A stretch of 15,600 bases of DNA from Verrucomicrobiota bacterium. Its GTDB lineage: Bacteria; Verrucomicrobiota; Verrucomicrobiia; Opitutales; Opitutaceae. The translations under genes were made by a program, and so were the position numbers. Below, one piece after another: positions 6,928 through 15,124 of the stretch; position 1 is the stretch's first letter, and every line of letters begins with the position of its first letter. Location: assembly GCA_030832235.1 (NCBI GenBank), contig JAURJO010000137.1:1-15600 (forward strand), in the 5' to 3' direction. The notes under the pieces were generated by a model. It had not been told where the DNA came from, ran no database searches, and saw nothing but the letters and a program-made list of their open reading frames with translations.

Positions 6928-7288
6928 GGAGTGGATCGGGGTGCAGGGAGCAGACAAGGCGGGCGGGAAAAGGCAAACGTGACCGTGCCGGTCCGGGGAA
7001 CGGAGAAGGAACCGAGAAACACGCCCAAGGAGCGAAGCCGAGTGGGGAAGGCGTGCTGTCGCCAAGCTTCGGCGGTCACGCCCGGAAGACGCGGAGGGAC
7101 GCGGCTTCGTTTTTAATAACGGATCGACGTTTCACACGAAATGCGTGGGGTGTGAACGAGGTTGTTTACCCGCCGGAGGTGGGTGCGGAGGAGTAATGCG
7201 GAAATCACTGAGGGACTTGCCGTTTTCATGAGCCGCCCCGTCTACTCCCTACGGATCCGGGCATCTCCGCTTGGGCGGTGGATCTGGA
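6928..7288. other. Intergenic region upstream of the propeller gene and downstream of tsaC
   Basis: This 361-bp gap separates two minus-strand genes and should hold the propeller promoter and the tsaC terminator. I see no convincing -35/-10 pair. It has a weak 6-bp hairpin CACGCC/GGCGTG (7020-7025 with 7050-7055), the near-palindrome GCCAAGCTTCGGC (7061-7073), and a 7-bp hairpin at 7131-7156. Plus-strand open frames here are not gene-like: an 11-codon frame at 7196 has GGAGGAG only 2 nt before ATG. Confidence 0.5.
7131..7156 (-). other. 7-bp inverted repeat downstream of tsaC (hairpin or operator)
   Basis: TTCACAC (7131-7137) and GTGTGAA (7150-7156) are perfectly complementary around a 12-nt spacer. 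It lies about 130 bp past the tsaC stop codon. On the minus strand there is no adjacent T-run, so it is a weak terminator candidate. The low-GC arms and 26-bp span would also suit a binding site for a dimeric regulator of the propeller gene, although it lies about 200 bp from that start. Confidence 0.3.
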
Positions 7289-8311
7289 TCAACCGCGGGC
7301 GGCGGCCCGTGCCATGCGGTCGTTCAGGGCCTCGGCTAGCCCGGCGTCGCCGGGAATTTTCTCGAGGTGGATGCGGGTGTGTCCGGCGGAGTCGAGCCGT
7401 CTCAGGAGCGCGAAGAGCCGGCGGGCCGCGCCGCGAAGGTCACCCCGGGGATCAAGCCAGAAAAAGTTTTCGCCGATCTCTCCCTTGGGCCGGGCGGCGA
7501 AGACCCAGGCATCCTGCTTCCCGCCTGCGGACGCCTGTTTCACGGTCAAGCGGTCGTGCAGCACGACCGGGGTACGCGGGCTGTAATGACGTTTTAGCAT
7601 GCCAGGCGCCAACTGCGCCTTCCGTGCCGAGCCGGCAGTGCGGCCGGTGCCGATCTTCCGGCCCAGCACTTTTTCCAAGTGTTCGCGCGTGATCGCGCCG
7701 GGACGAAGTAGCCGCGGGCGGGCGGGTTCGCGTACGTCGACGATCGTCGATTCGAGCCCCACCGAGCAGGGGCCACCATCGAGAATGTGGCCGATCCGCT
7801 CCCCGAGGCCGGCGCGGACGTGTTCGGCGGTGGTGGGGCTTACGTAGCCGAACGGATTAGCGCTTGGTGCGGCGAGGGGACGGCCGGTCGCGCGGAGGAG
7901 CCGGCGGAACAGCGGATGCGCGGGAACGCGTATCGCGACACTGTCGAGTCCGGCCGTCACGATATCGGGCACTTCCCCGCGTTTTTTCACCACGAGGGTC
8001 AAGGGTCCCGGCCAGAACGCCGCGGCCAGGCGTCGGGCGGCCGGATTCAGATGCGCGATGCCCTCCGCTGCCCGCGTCGAAAGAACGTGCACGATGAGCG
8101 GGTCGGTGGGCGGGCGCCCTTTGGCGCGGTAGATCCCCGCGCAGGCGGAGGAGTCGAGCGCATCGGCCGCGAGGCCGTACACGGTCTCAGTAGGCACGCC
8201 GACAAGGCCGCCGCGCTTCAGCACGCCGGCGAGCGCGCGGAGGTTGGCGGGAGTGCCGGAGAGGATGCGCGCCGGGCGCCGCCCGTCAGTCGGCTTTTCC
8301 TTGCGCGGCAT
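7289..8311 (-). CDS. tsaC: Threonylcarbamoyl-AMP synthase, Sua5 type
   Basis: This 340-residue cytoplasmic enzyme makes threonylcarbamoyl-AMP from threonine, bicarbonate and ATP, the first step of tRNA t6A37 modification. The YrdC/TsaC domain spans about 23-213, with GLVGVPTETVYGLAADA (36-52), the nucleotide-binding KGRP (64-67) and APSAN (148-152), plus LEST at 186-189. After the LAPGMLKRHYSPRTP linker (234-248), a C-terminal Sua5 domain runs to the end, so this is the long Sua5 form rather than the short TsaC form. The start ATG (8311-8309) overlaps the lacI stop as TGATG, so translation is probably coupled to the regulator upstream. Pairing of this housekeeping gene with a LacI regulator is unusual. 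Function is secure from motifs. Confidence 0.95.
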   Translation of the reverse strand: MPRKEKPTDGRRPARILSGTPANLRALAGVLKRGGLVGVPTETVYGLAADALDSSACAGIYRAKGRPPTDPLIVHVLSTRAAEGIAHLNPAARRLAAAFWPGPLTLVVKKRGEVPDIVTAGLDSVAIRVPAHPLFRRLLRATGRPLAAPSANPFGYVSPTTAEHVRAGLGERIGHILDGGPCSVGLESTIVDVREPARPRLLRPGAITREHLEKVLGRKIGTGRTAGSARKAQLAPGMLKRHYSPRTPVVLHDRLTVKQASAGGKQDAWVFAARPKGEIGENFFWLDPRGDLRGAARRLFALLRRLDSAGHTRIHLEKIPGDAGLAEALNDRMARAAARG

Positions 8312-9333
8312 CACACGCGGTTCCGCAGGGTGGGGCCGTCGGACCATCGCGCGGCGATCGTGGTGGTGGACGGCCACTCGGGGATGCCCGTCTCGTTGCG
8401 TTGCAGCTGCGCGACGAGCAGTTCCACCGCGCGCATGCCGAGGACACGCGGCTGCAGGTCGAGGCCGGCGCAGGGACGGGATTTCATGTGAATGTTCAGG
8501 CACACGAAACCGTGGGTGGCCGGGACGTTGGCGCCGCACGCTTCCATCCAGGCGACCGCCTCGCAGTGGTGGCCGAGCACAACGTCGGGTTTTTGGTCGC
8601 GGAACCAGCGCGCGAATGCCGCGCGATCGTAGTGATCGACGATCAGCGGCGGCACCTTTGCCCCGCCGGGGGAGTTTTCCTGGAAAGTGCGGAATGCCGC
8701 GCTCCAACGGTGCTGCAGGCGCTCGTCCTGATGCCGCTGCAGCAGCAGCCCCGGCCGCCGGTACCCCAGTTCCCTCAACCGGTGCAGGGCGGTGAGCAGC
8801 GAGCGGTATTGGTCGGAGCACACCGTATGCAGCCGCGGCCGCTCGATGATGTAGTCGGTGTAGACTCCGGCGAGGCGCGACCAGTCCAAGCCTGACAGGT
8901 CGGGCTCACTCCACGCGGGCAGCAACACGAGCCCGGTAATGCCTCGAGTGTGGAGGATCGAGTCGAGGCGTGAAACCGTGAGCTCGCCGGCGCCGACATT
9001 GAATTGCTCCAGTTTGAAACCTAGCTCGCCGGCTCGCGCGGAAATGCCCGCGATGAGCTCGCGGTGGTAGGGTGCGCCCTCCCGCGGACGATCCGGCTCC
9101 GTGAAATCGACGCCGGCGATAACGCCCCGGAAGGCGGAGCCGCGCGAGCGCCGCAGTTCCGACATCAGCGCGCCGGCGAGTGGATTGCGCCGGTAGCCGG
9201 CCGCCTCGGCCGCCTTCCGCACGCGTTCGGCGGTGCGTGGGTCCACGCGAGGTGATCCGCGCAGCGCATCCGAAACCGTCGTGCGCGAAAGGCCGAGGTC
9301 GCGGGCGAGGGATCGGAGCGTAGGGGCGGACAT
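8311..9333 (-). CDS. LacI-family transcriptional regulator
   Basis: The 340-residue protein has an N-terminal LacI helix-turn-helix (TLRSLARDLGLSRTTVSDAL, residues 5-24), a second helix region with AAGYRRNP, a hinge helix near 50-62, and a periplasmic-binding-protein-like sugar-sensing domain for the rest. It is expected to be a dimeric repressor responding to a small ligand, often a sugar. ATG at 9333 is chosen because SAPTLRSLARDLG is the usual family start; an in-frame ATG at 9369 would add 12 residues but lies upstream of the likely transcription start. Its stop overlaps the tsaC start (TGATG). It is divergent from the SSS symporter with 131 bp between the starts, making that gene and its own promoter the likely targets. 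The ligand is unknown. Confidence 0.93.
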   Translation of the reverse strand: MSAPTLRSLARDLGLSRTTVSDALRGSPRVDPRTAERVRKAAEAAGYRRNPLAGALMSELRRSRGSAFRGVIAGVDFTEPDRPREGAPYHRELIAGISARAGELGFKLEQFNVGAGELTVSRLDSILHTRGITGLVLLPAWSEPDLSGLDWSRLAGVYTDYIIERPRLHTVCSDQYRSLLTALHRLRELGYRRPGLLLQRHQDERLQHRWSAAFRTFQENSPGGAKVPPLIVDHYDRAAFARWFRDQKPDVVLGHHCEAVAWMEACGANVPATHGFVCLNIHMKSRPCAGLDLQPRVLGMRAVELLVAQLQRNETGIPEWPSTTTIAARWSDGPTLRNRV

Positions 9334-9337
9334 GGCT

Positions 9338-9377
9338 CTGACTGTCAGGATAGACGTGGATGAAGCCATCTTGGCAA
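9338..9377 (-). promoter_or_regulatory. Possible lacI promoter with adjacent operator-like palindrome
   Basis: On the minus strand, TTGCCA (9377-9372) is followed after 17 bp by TCTATC (9354-9349), a modest -35/-10 match (3 of 6 at -10). Immediately after it is the perfect odd palindrome CTGAC-A-GTCAG (9348-9338), ending 4 bp before the ATG at 9333. A repressor there would block its own transcription. With this promoter the leader would be very short, which disfavors the upstream ATG at 9369. The -10 is weak, so this is tentative. Confidence 0.3.
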
Positions 9378-9464
9378 AGGGTTTTTGTCCGTGCGCATTC
9401 GCCGGCGTGAAGCGGGCTCGCGCCCGGCCGGTGCGCGCCCCACGTTTGCTCCACCCTACACCCC

Positions 9465-11504
9465 ATGACCTTCGGCAGCCTTCACGTCCTGGACCTCGCG
9501 ATCATCGCGGCCTACCTGCTCGCGGTGCTTTACCTGGGGCGTAGGGCGGCGCACGGTGCGTCGACCGAGGAGGGTTTTTTCCTCGCGGGCCGGAAACTTG
9601 GGAAGTTGTACCAATTTTTCCTCAATTTCGGCAATGCGACCGAGCCGCAGGGAGCGGTGAGCACGGCTAGTTTCGTCTACCAGCAGGGCGCGCCGGGTTC
9701 GTGGCTCTCGTTCCAGACGGTATTCATGAACCCGTACTTCTGGTTCATGAACGTCTGGTTCCGCCGGGTGCGGCTCACGACGCTTTCCGATCTCTTCGAG
9801 GACCGCTTTGCCAGCCGTGGGCTGAGTTTCTTCTACGCGGCTTTCCAAATCCTCGTCGCCTGCGTCTTCCTGGGATTCGGCAACGTCACCGCCTACAAGA
9901 TCGCCTCGTCGCTTGTGGTGAAACCCGAGGCGGAATGGAGCACGGCGGACCGTTCCGCGATCGAGGGCCACCGCGAGCTCAAGGCGCTGGAGCGGCGGCA
10001 GGCACGCGGGGAGCTTGCGCCCGCGGAAAGGCCGCGTCTCGACGCGCTCCGCGACCGCGACTCCCGGGGCGAACTGAGCAGCCATGTGACGGTGCTGAAC
10101 GATCTCGTGTTCTACGCCGTGTTCACGCTCGTGGTCGGCACCTACATCGTCATGGGGGGCATGGCGGCGGCCGCGGTGAACGAGGGTCTTCAGAGCGTGC
10201 TCATCATCGTCTTCTCCGTGCTGCTCATTCCGGCCGGACTGCACGCGATCGGTGGCTGGTCGGAGCTCGCGCGCAAGGTGCCCGAACGCATGTTCGATCT
10301 TTTCGGTGCGGGTGCGGCTGAGCAGTTCTCCGTCGTCGGCCTCGCCGCAATTCTGCTGGTGAGTGTGGTGCAGAACGCCGGGCTCAGTCACAACATGGGC
10401 ATCTGCGGCTCCGCGCGCGACGAATTCGCGGCGCGCACCGGCGTTTCCGGCACCTACCTGAAGCGCCTCATGATCATCCTCTGGGCGTTCGCGGGCCTCA
10501 TCGCCGTCGCACTCTTTGGCCCGGGCGGGCTTTCCGATCCCGACGCCGCCTGGGGCGCGATGTCGAATCGACTCCTCGGCCCGGGGCTGATCGGCCTCAT
10601 GCTCGCGGGCGTCCTGGCCGGGACCATGTCGACGCTGGCGGCCAAGGCCCTCGCGATCTCCTCGCTTTTCGTGCGCAACGTCTACCGCCAGATCTGGCCC
10701 GGCCTCGGGCCGGAACGGGGCGTCTTCTACGCGCGGTGCACGATCGTCGCGGTGCTCATCCTCGGCACCGCGTCCGCCTGGCTCATGCGGGATTTTTTCT
10801 CTATCATGAACTTGGTGCTGACGGTGAATCTGCCTTTCGGCGCGGCCGTTCTCCTCGCGTTCTTCTGGCGCCGGCTCACCGCCGCCGCGGTGTGGTGGTG
10901 CGTGATCCTCACGACGCTTGTCGTGCTCGTGATCCCGTGGACCGCGTCCCATGTCCCGGGCCTGCGCGACCATCCCGGGCTCACGCGGATGACCTCGGCT
11001 GCGGGCGCAGCAGCCCCAGCGCCTGTCTACTACAACCGGGTCGTGCGCGAACGCCCGGGCGATTCCGGCAGCCCGCTCGTCGCCGCGCCGGGGCTCAACC
11101 GCCTCAACCTCGAGTGCTGGCTGCTTTCCCGCGTCGGCATGGATGTCGACGTCCTCTCCCGCACGCAGCGCGTGACGCTCCAGTTCTTCTTCGACGGCAT
11201 CTTTCCGTTCGTGGTGCTGCTCGCGGCGAGCTTGCTGACGCGGCCGACGGATCCGCGGCGGGTGGCGGAGTTCTACGGCAAAATGAAGACGCCGGTCGGC
11301 GCCACGCCCGAGTTGGAGGCCGCGGCGTTGGAGGCTACCCGGAGTGATCCGGCGCGCTTCGACCACACCAAGCTCTGGCCGCGCTCCAATTGGGAGTTCT
11401 GCCGCTGGGACCGCGTGGACACCATCGGCTTCCTGGTGTGCAGCGCGCTTTCCGCCGCGATCGTGCTTCTGTTCGTCGGGCTCCTGCGCTGGGCGGCGCC
11501 GTGA
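9465..11504 (+). CDS. Sodium:solute symporter (SSS family)
   Basis: This 679-residue inner-membrane protein has about 13-14 hydrophobic segments, including 8-25, 120-148, 212-232, 238-262, 335-352, 372-395, 422-441, 445-468, 472-492, 575-592 and 655-676. GTMSTLAAKALAISSLFVRN (386-405) is the conserved SSS helix that carries the sodium-site Ser/Thr residues, so Na+-coupled uptake is expected. It is longer than the roughly 500-550 residues common in the family. The extra length is a charged Arg/Glu-rich insertion at about 152-208 and a hydrophilic insertion at about 493-570, plus a tail with RVAEFYGKMKTPVG (599-612). The substrate cannot be read from sequence; sugars are plausible because a LacI regulator is divergent to it. 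Two secreted paralogues follow on the same strand. No Shine-Dalgarno is seen before the ATG. Confidence 0.92.
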   Translation: MTFGSLHVLDLAIIAAYLLAVLYLGRRAAHGASTEEGFFLAGRKLGKLYQFFLNFGNATEPQGAVSTASFVYQQGAPGSWLSFQTVFMNPYFWFMNVWFRRVRLTTLSDLFEDRFASRGLSFFYAAFQILVACVFLGFGNVTAYKIASSLVVKPEAEWSTADRSAIEGHRELKALERRQARGELAPAERPRLDALRDRDSRGELSSHVTVLNDLVFYAVFTLVVGTYIVMGGMAAAAVNEGLQSVLIIVFSVLLIPAGLHAIGGWSELARKVPERMFDLFGAGAAEQFSVVGLAAILLVSVVQNAGLSHNMGICGSARDEFAARTGVSGTYLKRLMIILWAFAGLIAVALFGPGGLSDPDAAWGAMSNRLLGPGLIGLMLAGVLAGTMSTLAAKALAISSLFVRNVYRQIWPGLGPERGVFYARCTIVAVLILGTASAWLMRDFFSIMNLVLTVNLPFGAAVLLAFFWRRLTAAAVWWCVILTTLVVLVIPWTASHVPGLRDHPGLTRMTSAAGAAAPAPVYYNRVVRERPGDSGSPLVAAPGLNRLNLECWLLSRVGMDVDVLSRTQRVTLQFFFDGIFPFVVLLAASLLTRPTDPRRVAEFYGKMKTPVGATPELEAAALEATRSDPARFDHTKLWPRSNWEFCRWDRVDTIGFLVCSALSAAIVLLFVGLLRWAAP

Positions 11505-11562
11505 GGTCCGATACCGGCTTTCCGCTCGGCAACTTCGTCGCCGCGGGTTCGTCTCTTCCTCC

Positions 11563-13353
11563 ATGAAATCCTTTCTCGTGGTCGCATCGCTCCTGCTGGT
11601 CGCCGCCGGCTTCGCTCGGGCGCAGCCCGCGGCGTCCGAGCCCGTCGTCGAGCTCCCCAAGTTTGTCGTCACCGACAACCGCGAGTTGCCGCCGCCGGAG
11701 CAGTGGCGTTACGCGACGATTCCCGGCTTCGAGATCCTGAGCAACGCCTCCGACAAGGCCACGCAGCGGCTGCTGCGCGACTTCGACATGTTCCGGCAGG
11801 CGCTCGGCCATGTCTGGCCCCAGCCCGCGCGCCACCCCCAGACGACGTCGCTCATCCTGTGCGGCAAGCGCAACAAGTTCGACGCGTTCATCCCGAAGGA
11901 CCGGTACGTGCCCGACGCCGGCTTCGCCAGCGTGTTCCTGAAGAAGGGACAGGGCACGGCGATCGTCATCGATCTCCAGGCCACAACGTTGAACGTGCTC
12001 AACGTCGATGGCGCGAACGACGCCGCGACCGGCACCGATTCCGGCCTGATCTCGGTCGACCACGACAAGCAGCTCTACCGCGAATACGTCCGCTACCTCC
12101 TGAGCCGCAGCGAGCCGCGGCTGCCGGCGTGGGTCGAGGAAGGCCTTTCGCAAATCATCATGCGCATGGAGTTCGACAAGCGCTGGATCGTCTTCGCGAA
12201 GCTGGAGGACCCCAACACGGTGTCGGCCCAGGCCGCGATGGTGGCGCAACTCAACGCGCTGGGCGCCGGCGAGGACGGCGCGGACGCGATGGCGCTGCCG
12301 GGAGCGCCGGCGGAGGACCGCGACTTCAACGCCGCCCTGCAGCGCAAAGCGCTGGTGCCGTTCGATAAGTTTTTCGCGGTGGCACACGACTCATCGGAGT
12401 CGACCAACGTCCTTGGCAACAACCGCTGGGCGAAGCAGGCGTACGCCTTCGTGCACATGTGCCTCTACGGCCTGAACGGGAAGTACCAGAAGCCGTTCGC
12501 GACGTTCCTGCAGCGGCTCGCGAAGGAGCCGCCGAGCGAGGAGCTCTTCAAGCAGGTCTTCAACAAAACCTACAAGCAGATGCTCATGGAGCTGCGCGGC
12601 TACATCGACTTCACCGTCTACCAGCACCGCGAGTTCCGCTCGAAGGAAGATGTGATCATCCCGCCGGCGCCGCTCGCGCTGCGGAACGCCACGGAGGCGG
12701 AGGTGGGCCGCATCAAGGGCGAGGCCATGGTGCTCGCCGGCAACGTCCGCGAGGCGCGCCCGCAGCTCTACGCGCCGTACGCGCGGGGTGAGCGCGATCC
12801 GTACCTCCTCGCGGCGATCGGTCTCTACGAGAAGGAACAGGGCGACGCCGGCCGGGCGCGGAAGTTCCTCGAGGCCGCGTTCGCCGCGAAGGCGAAGCGC
12901 CCCGACGCCTGCCTCGAGCTCGCCCGCCTGCGTTCCGCGGAGGCGTTGGCCGCGCCTGGAGCCGACGGCCGTCTCACCTCGGCGCAGACCGCCGGTATCG
13001 TCGCCCCCCTCATTTTCGCGCACGGCAAGACCCCGTTGCTACCCGGCATCTACGACCTCGCCGGCGACACGTGGGCGCGCAGCGCGGCGAACCCCGGCAA
13101 GGAGGACGCGAAGATGATGGTCGAGGGCGCGCAGCTCTTTCCCACGCGGCTCAAGCTGATCTTCCAGGCCGGCGTCATGGCGCGCGACACCGGGGATGTT
13201 CGTTCCGCCCATGCGCTCGCCGACCACGGCATCAAGTGGGGTCCCGACGCCGGAGTGCGGCAGCGTTTCGAGGCGCTGAAGTCCTCGTTGCCGCCGGTCC
13301 CGCCCGCGCCGCCGGAGGCGGCCGAGTCGCGACCCGCTCCCAAGAAGAAATAG
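11563..13353 (+). CDS. Secreted peptidase-MA/DUF1570-like protein with degenerate zinc motif (paralogue A)
   Basis: I recognise no named gene. The 596-residue protein has a signal peptide (MKSFLVVASLLLVAAGFARA, cleavage near residue 20), then VVELPKFVVTD and PEQWRYATIPGFEILS (29-60), blocks repeated in the next gene. Residues about 95-350 resemble peptidase-MA/DUF1570 proteins: LYREYVRYLL (171-180) stands where HExxH is expected, LPAWVEEGLSQ (187-197) matches the PxWxxEGL segment with its Glu ligand, and AYAFVHMCLYG (293-303) matches the following helix. Both zinc histidines are replaced (Arg173, Arg177) while Glu174 and Glu193 remain, so zinc peptidase activity is unlikely. Residues about 375-570 are alpha-helical and TPR-like. 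The tail is Pro-rich and ends in three lysines. It starts 58 bp after the symporter with no clear terminator between. It is probably periplasmic; the role is unknown. Confidence 0.85.
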   Translation: MKSFLVVASLLLVAAGFARAQPAASEPVVELPKFVVTDNRELPPPEQWRYATIPGFEILSNASDKATQRLLRDFDMFRQALGHVWPQPARHPQTTSLILCGKRNKFDAFIPKDRYVPDAGFASVFLKKGQGTAIVIDLQATTLNVLNVDGANDAATGTDSGLISVDHDKQLYREYVRYLLSRSEPRLPAWVEEGLSQIIMRMEFDKRWIVFAKLEDPNTVSAQAAMVAQLNALGAGEDGADAMALPGAPAEDRDFNAALQRKALVPFDKFFAVAHDSSESTNVLGNNRWAKQAYAFVHMCLYGLNGKYQKPFATFLQRLAKEPPSEELFKQVFNKTYKQMLMELRGYIDFTVYQHREFRSKEDVIIPPAPLALRNATEAEVGRIKGEAMVLAGNVREARPQLYAPYARGERDPYLLAAIGLYEKEQGDAGRARKFLEAAFAAKAKRPDACLELARLRSAEALAAPGADGRLTSAQTAGIVAPLIFAHGKTPLLPGIYDLAGDTWARSAANPGKEDAKMMVEGAQLFPTRLKLIFQAGVMARDTGDVRSAHALADHGIKWGPDAGVRQRFEALKSSLPPVPPAPPEAAESRPAPKKK

Positions 13354-13359
13354 GATTTT
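13351..13359 (+). promoter_or_regulatory. Shine-Dalgarno overlapping a stop codon between the tandem paralogues
   Basis: The stop TAG of the first paralogue (13351-13353) is part of TAGGATTTT before the next ATG at 13360. AGGA (13352-13355) gives a 4-nt spacer. This supports the start of the second paralogue and translation of both from one mRNA. Confidence 0.5.
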
Positions 13360-15114
13360 ATGAGCCGCTCGCTGCGATCCCTCGTTCCGCTATGGTGCCT
13401 CGCGGCCGGCGCATTCGCGGCTGAAACGCCCCCGGCGCCGGGTGGCGTGGTGGAACTGCCGGTCTTCGAGGTGAAGGACAGCCGCGTGCTGCCGCAGCCG
13501 GAGCAGTGGAAGTACGCCGAGATCCCAGGGTTCGAGGTGCTGTCGCGGATCTCCGAGCGCGAGACCAAGCGGTTCATGCGCGACTTCCTGCTATTGCAGG
13601 AGGTGATCGAGGTGATCATGCCCGGCCTCACCCGCGGACAAGTGGCCGTGCCGACCGCCCTCATCCTGTGCGGCAGCCGCGGCAAGGGCTTCGACGAATT
13701 TTTGCCGGCGGAGGAGGCCGACGAGCGCTACGGCAAGAACAGCCTCTTCTTCCGCGACCGCGAACGGGCAGCGATCGTGATCGATTTCGCGTTGTCCGAG
13801 CTGCGCGTCGACGCCGACACCGTCGAGGAGGCCGATCCGTACCGCGCGTTCTACATCGAGTACTTCCGCTTTTTGATCCGCCGCCAGCTGAACGCCCCGC
13901 CGCCGCCTTGGTTTGAGGAGGGTTTGGTGCAGCTTTTCGGGGCGGTCGATTTCTCGAAGAAATCGATCACGTTCGCGCAGATCGGCGACGGTTTCGGCGC
14001 GGAGAAGATCGGGGACTTCAACCACATCCTCTCGAAGCGGGCGATCATGCCGATGGGCGAGATGCTGGCCCCCGACGGACCACGGGCCCGCACGCGCGAG
14101 TGGAAGGCGCAATGCTATGCGTTCGTGCACCTCTGCCTGTACGGCAACAACCGCAAGTACCAGCGGCCGTTCCTGCAGTTCGTCACGCGGCTCGGCACCG
14201 AGGCTCCCTCGGAGCAGCTTTTCAAGGAGTGCTTCGGGAAAACCTACCGCCAGATGGCGTTGGAGCTGCGCGGGCACATCCAGTTCACGGTCTACAACGC
14301 GATGCGTTTCGAGGCGAAGAAGGGGCAGGCGGGTCTCCCCGAGCCGCCGCCGGTGGAACTGCGCGACGCCGCCGACGCCGACGTCGGGCGCATCAAGGGC
14401 GAGGTGCTGCGCCTCGGCCGGCACGGCGAGGCGGCGCGCAATGCGCTCATCGCCCCCTATGTGCGCGGCGAGCGCGACCCCAGGCTGCTCGCGGCGCTCG
14501 GACTCGACGAGTTGCAGGCGGGGCGTCCCGAACGCGCGGAACGTTTCCTGGAAGCCGCGGCGCAGGCCAAGGTCGTGCGTGCCCGCGCCCACCTTGAACT
14601 CGCGCGTCTCCGCCTGCAGTCGGCCCGGGCCAAGCCGGCCGGCGCGGGCGGGCTGCTCGATTCCGCGCAGGTTGCCGCGGTGCTCACGCCGCTGTTCACC
14701 GCGATGAAGCAGCCGCCGCCGCTGGCGGAAGTTTACGCCTTGGTCGCCGACACGTGGTCCGTTTCCGCCGCGCCGCCGCTGGCCGAGCACCTTGGTGTGG
14801 TGATCGAGGGCATCAATCGCTTCCCGCGCGACATGGCCCTTCTCACCCAAGCGACGATGCTGGCGATGAAGCGCGGCTTTCCCGCCGAAGCGCGGGCTAT
14901 GGCGGAACGAGGCGCCAAGCTCGCGCGCCAGCCCGGCGAGCGCGACCGGTTCCAATTGCTGCTGGCCGGCATGGAGCCCGCCGCACCGGCCGCCCCCGCC
15001 GCTGGGACTGCAACTTCCCCCGCGACCGAGTCCTTCCTCGAGCGATCCATTTCCTTGAGTCGTCCCGACGCCCCGCCGGAAAAGCAGGCCGCCGCCAAGA
15101 CCCCGGGCAAGTGA
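13360..15114 (+). CDS. Secreted peptidase-MA/DUF1570-like protein with degenerate zinc motif (paralogue B)
   Basis: The 584-residue protein is a tandem paralogue of the preceding gene. Shared blocks in the same order include VVELPxF, PEQW, IPGFE, LILCG, EEGL, CYAFVHLCLYG against AYAFVHMCLYG, PSEQLFK against PSEELFK, GRIKGE, RGERDP and LELARLR. It has a signal peptide (hydrophobic core 8-19, cleavage after about residue 20 or 21); Cys13 lacks a good lipobox. The zinc-motif position reads YIEYFR (165-170): Glu167 is kept, Ile166 and Arg170 replace the histidines, and the downstream Glu187 in WFEEGL is kept. The C-terminal half (about 340-550) is TPR-like, and the tail is Ala/Pro-rich and low complexity. 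It starts 6 bp after the upstream gene, so the two are certainly co-transcribed and presumably act together, perhaps as a heteromeric periplasmic unit. Function is unknown. Confidence 0.85.
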   Translation: MSRSLRSLVPLWCLAAGAFAAETPPAPGGVVELPVFEVKDSRVLPQPEQWKYAEIPGFEVLSRISERETKRFMRDFLLLQEVIEVIMPGLTRGQVAVPTALILCGSRGKGFDEFLPAEEADERYGKNSLFFRDRERAAIVIDFALSELRVDADTVEEADPYRAFYIEYFRFLIRRQLNAPPPPWFEEGLVQLFGAVDFSKKSITFAQIGDGFGAEKIGDFNHILSKRAIMPMGEMLAPDGPRARTREWKAQCYAFVHLCLYGNNRKYQRPFLQFVTRLGTEAPSEQLFKECFGKTYRQMALELRGHIQFTVYNAMRFEAKKGQAGLPEPPPVELRDAADADVGRIKGEVLRLGRHGEAARNALIAPYVRGERDPRLLAALGLDELQAGRPERAERFLEAAAQAKVVRARAHLELARLRLQSARAKPAGAGGLLDSAQVAAVLTPLFTAMKQPPPLAEVYALVADTWSVSAAPPLAEHLGVVIEGINRFPRDMALLTQATMLAMKRGFPAEARAMAERGAKLARQPGERDRFQLLLAGMEPAAPAAPAAGTATSPATESFLERSISLSRPDAPPEKQAAAKTPGK

Positions 15115-15124
15115 AGCGTGCGTC

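Noticed and set aside
7196..7231. 11-codon frame with an upstream GGAGGAG
   Set aside because: The spacer to ATG is only 2 nt, the peptide is very short and no conserved context supports it.
9456..11678. Long minus-strand open frame opposite the symporter (740 codons)
   Set aside because: It is an antisense shadow of a high-GC gene. Its translation is Arg/His/Glu-rich low-complexity sequence, while the plus strand encodes an unmistakable SSS transporter.
13360..13422. Lipoprotein signal in paralogue B (Cys13)
   Set aside because: The residues before Cys13 (PLW) do not match a lipobox, and a normal signal peptidase I site lies near residue 20.
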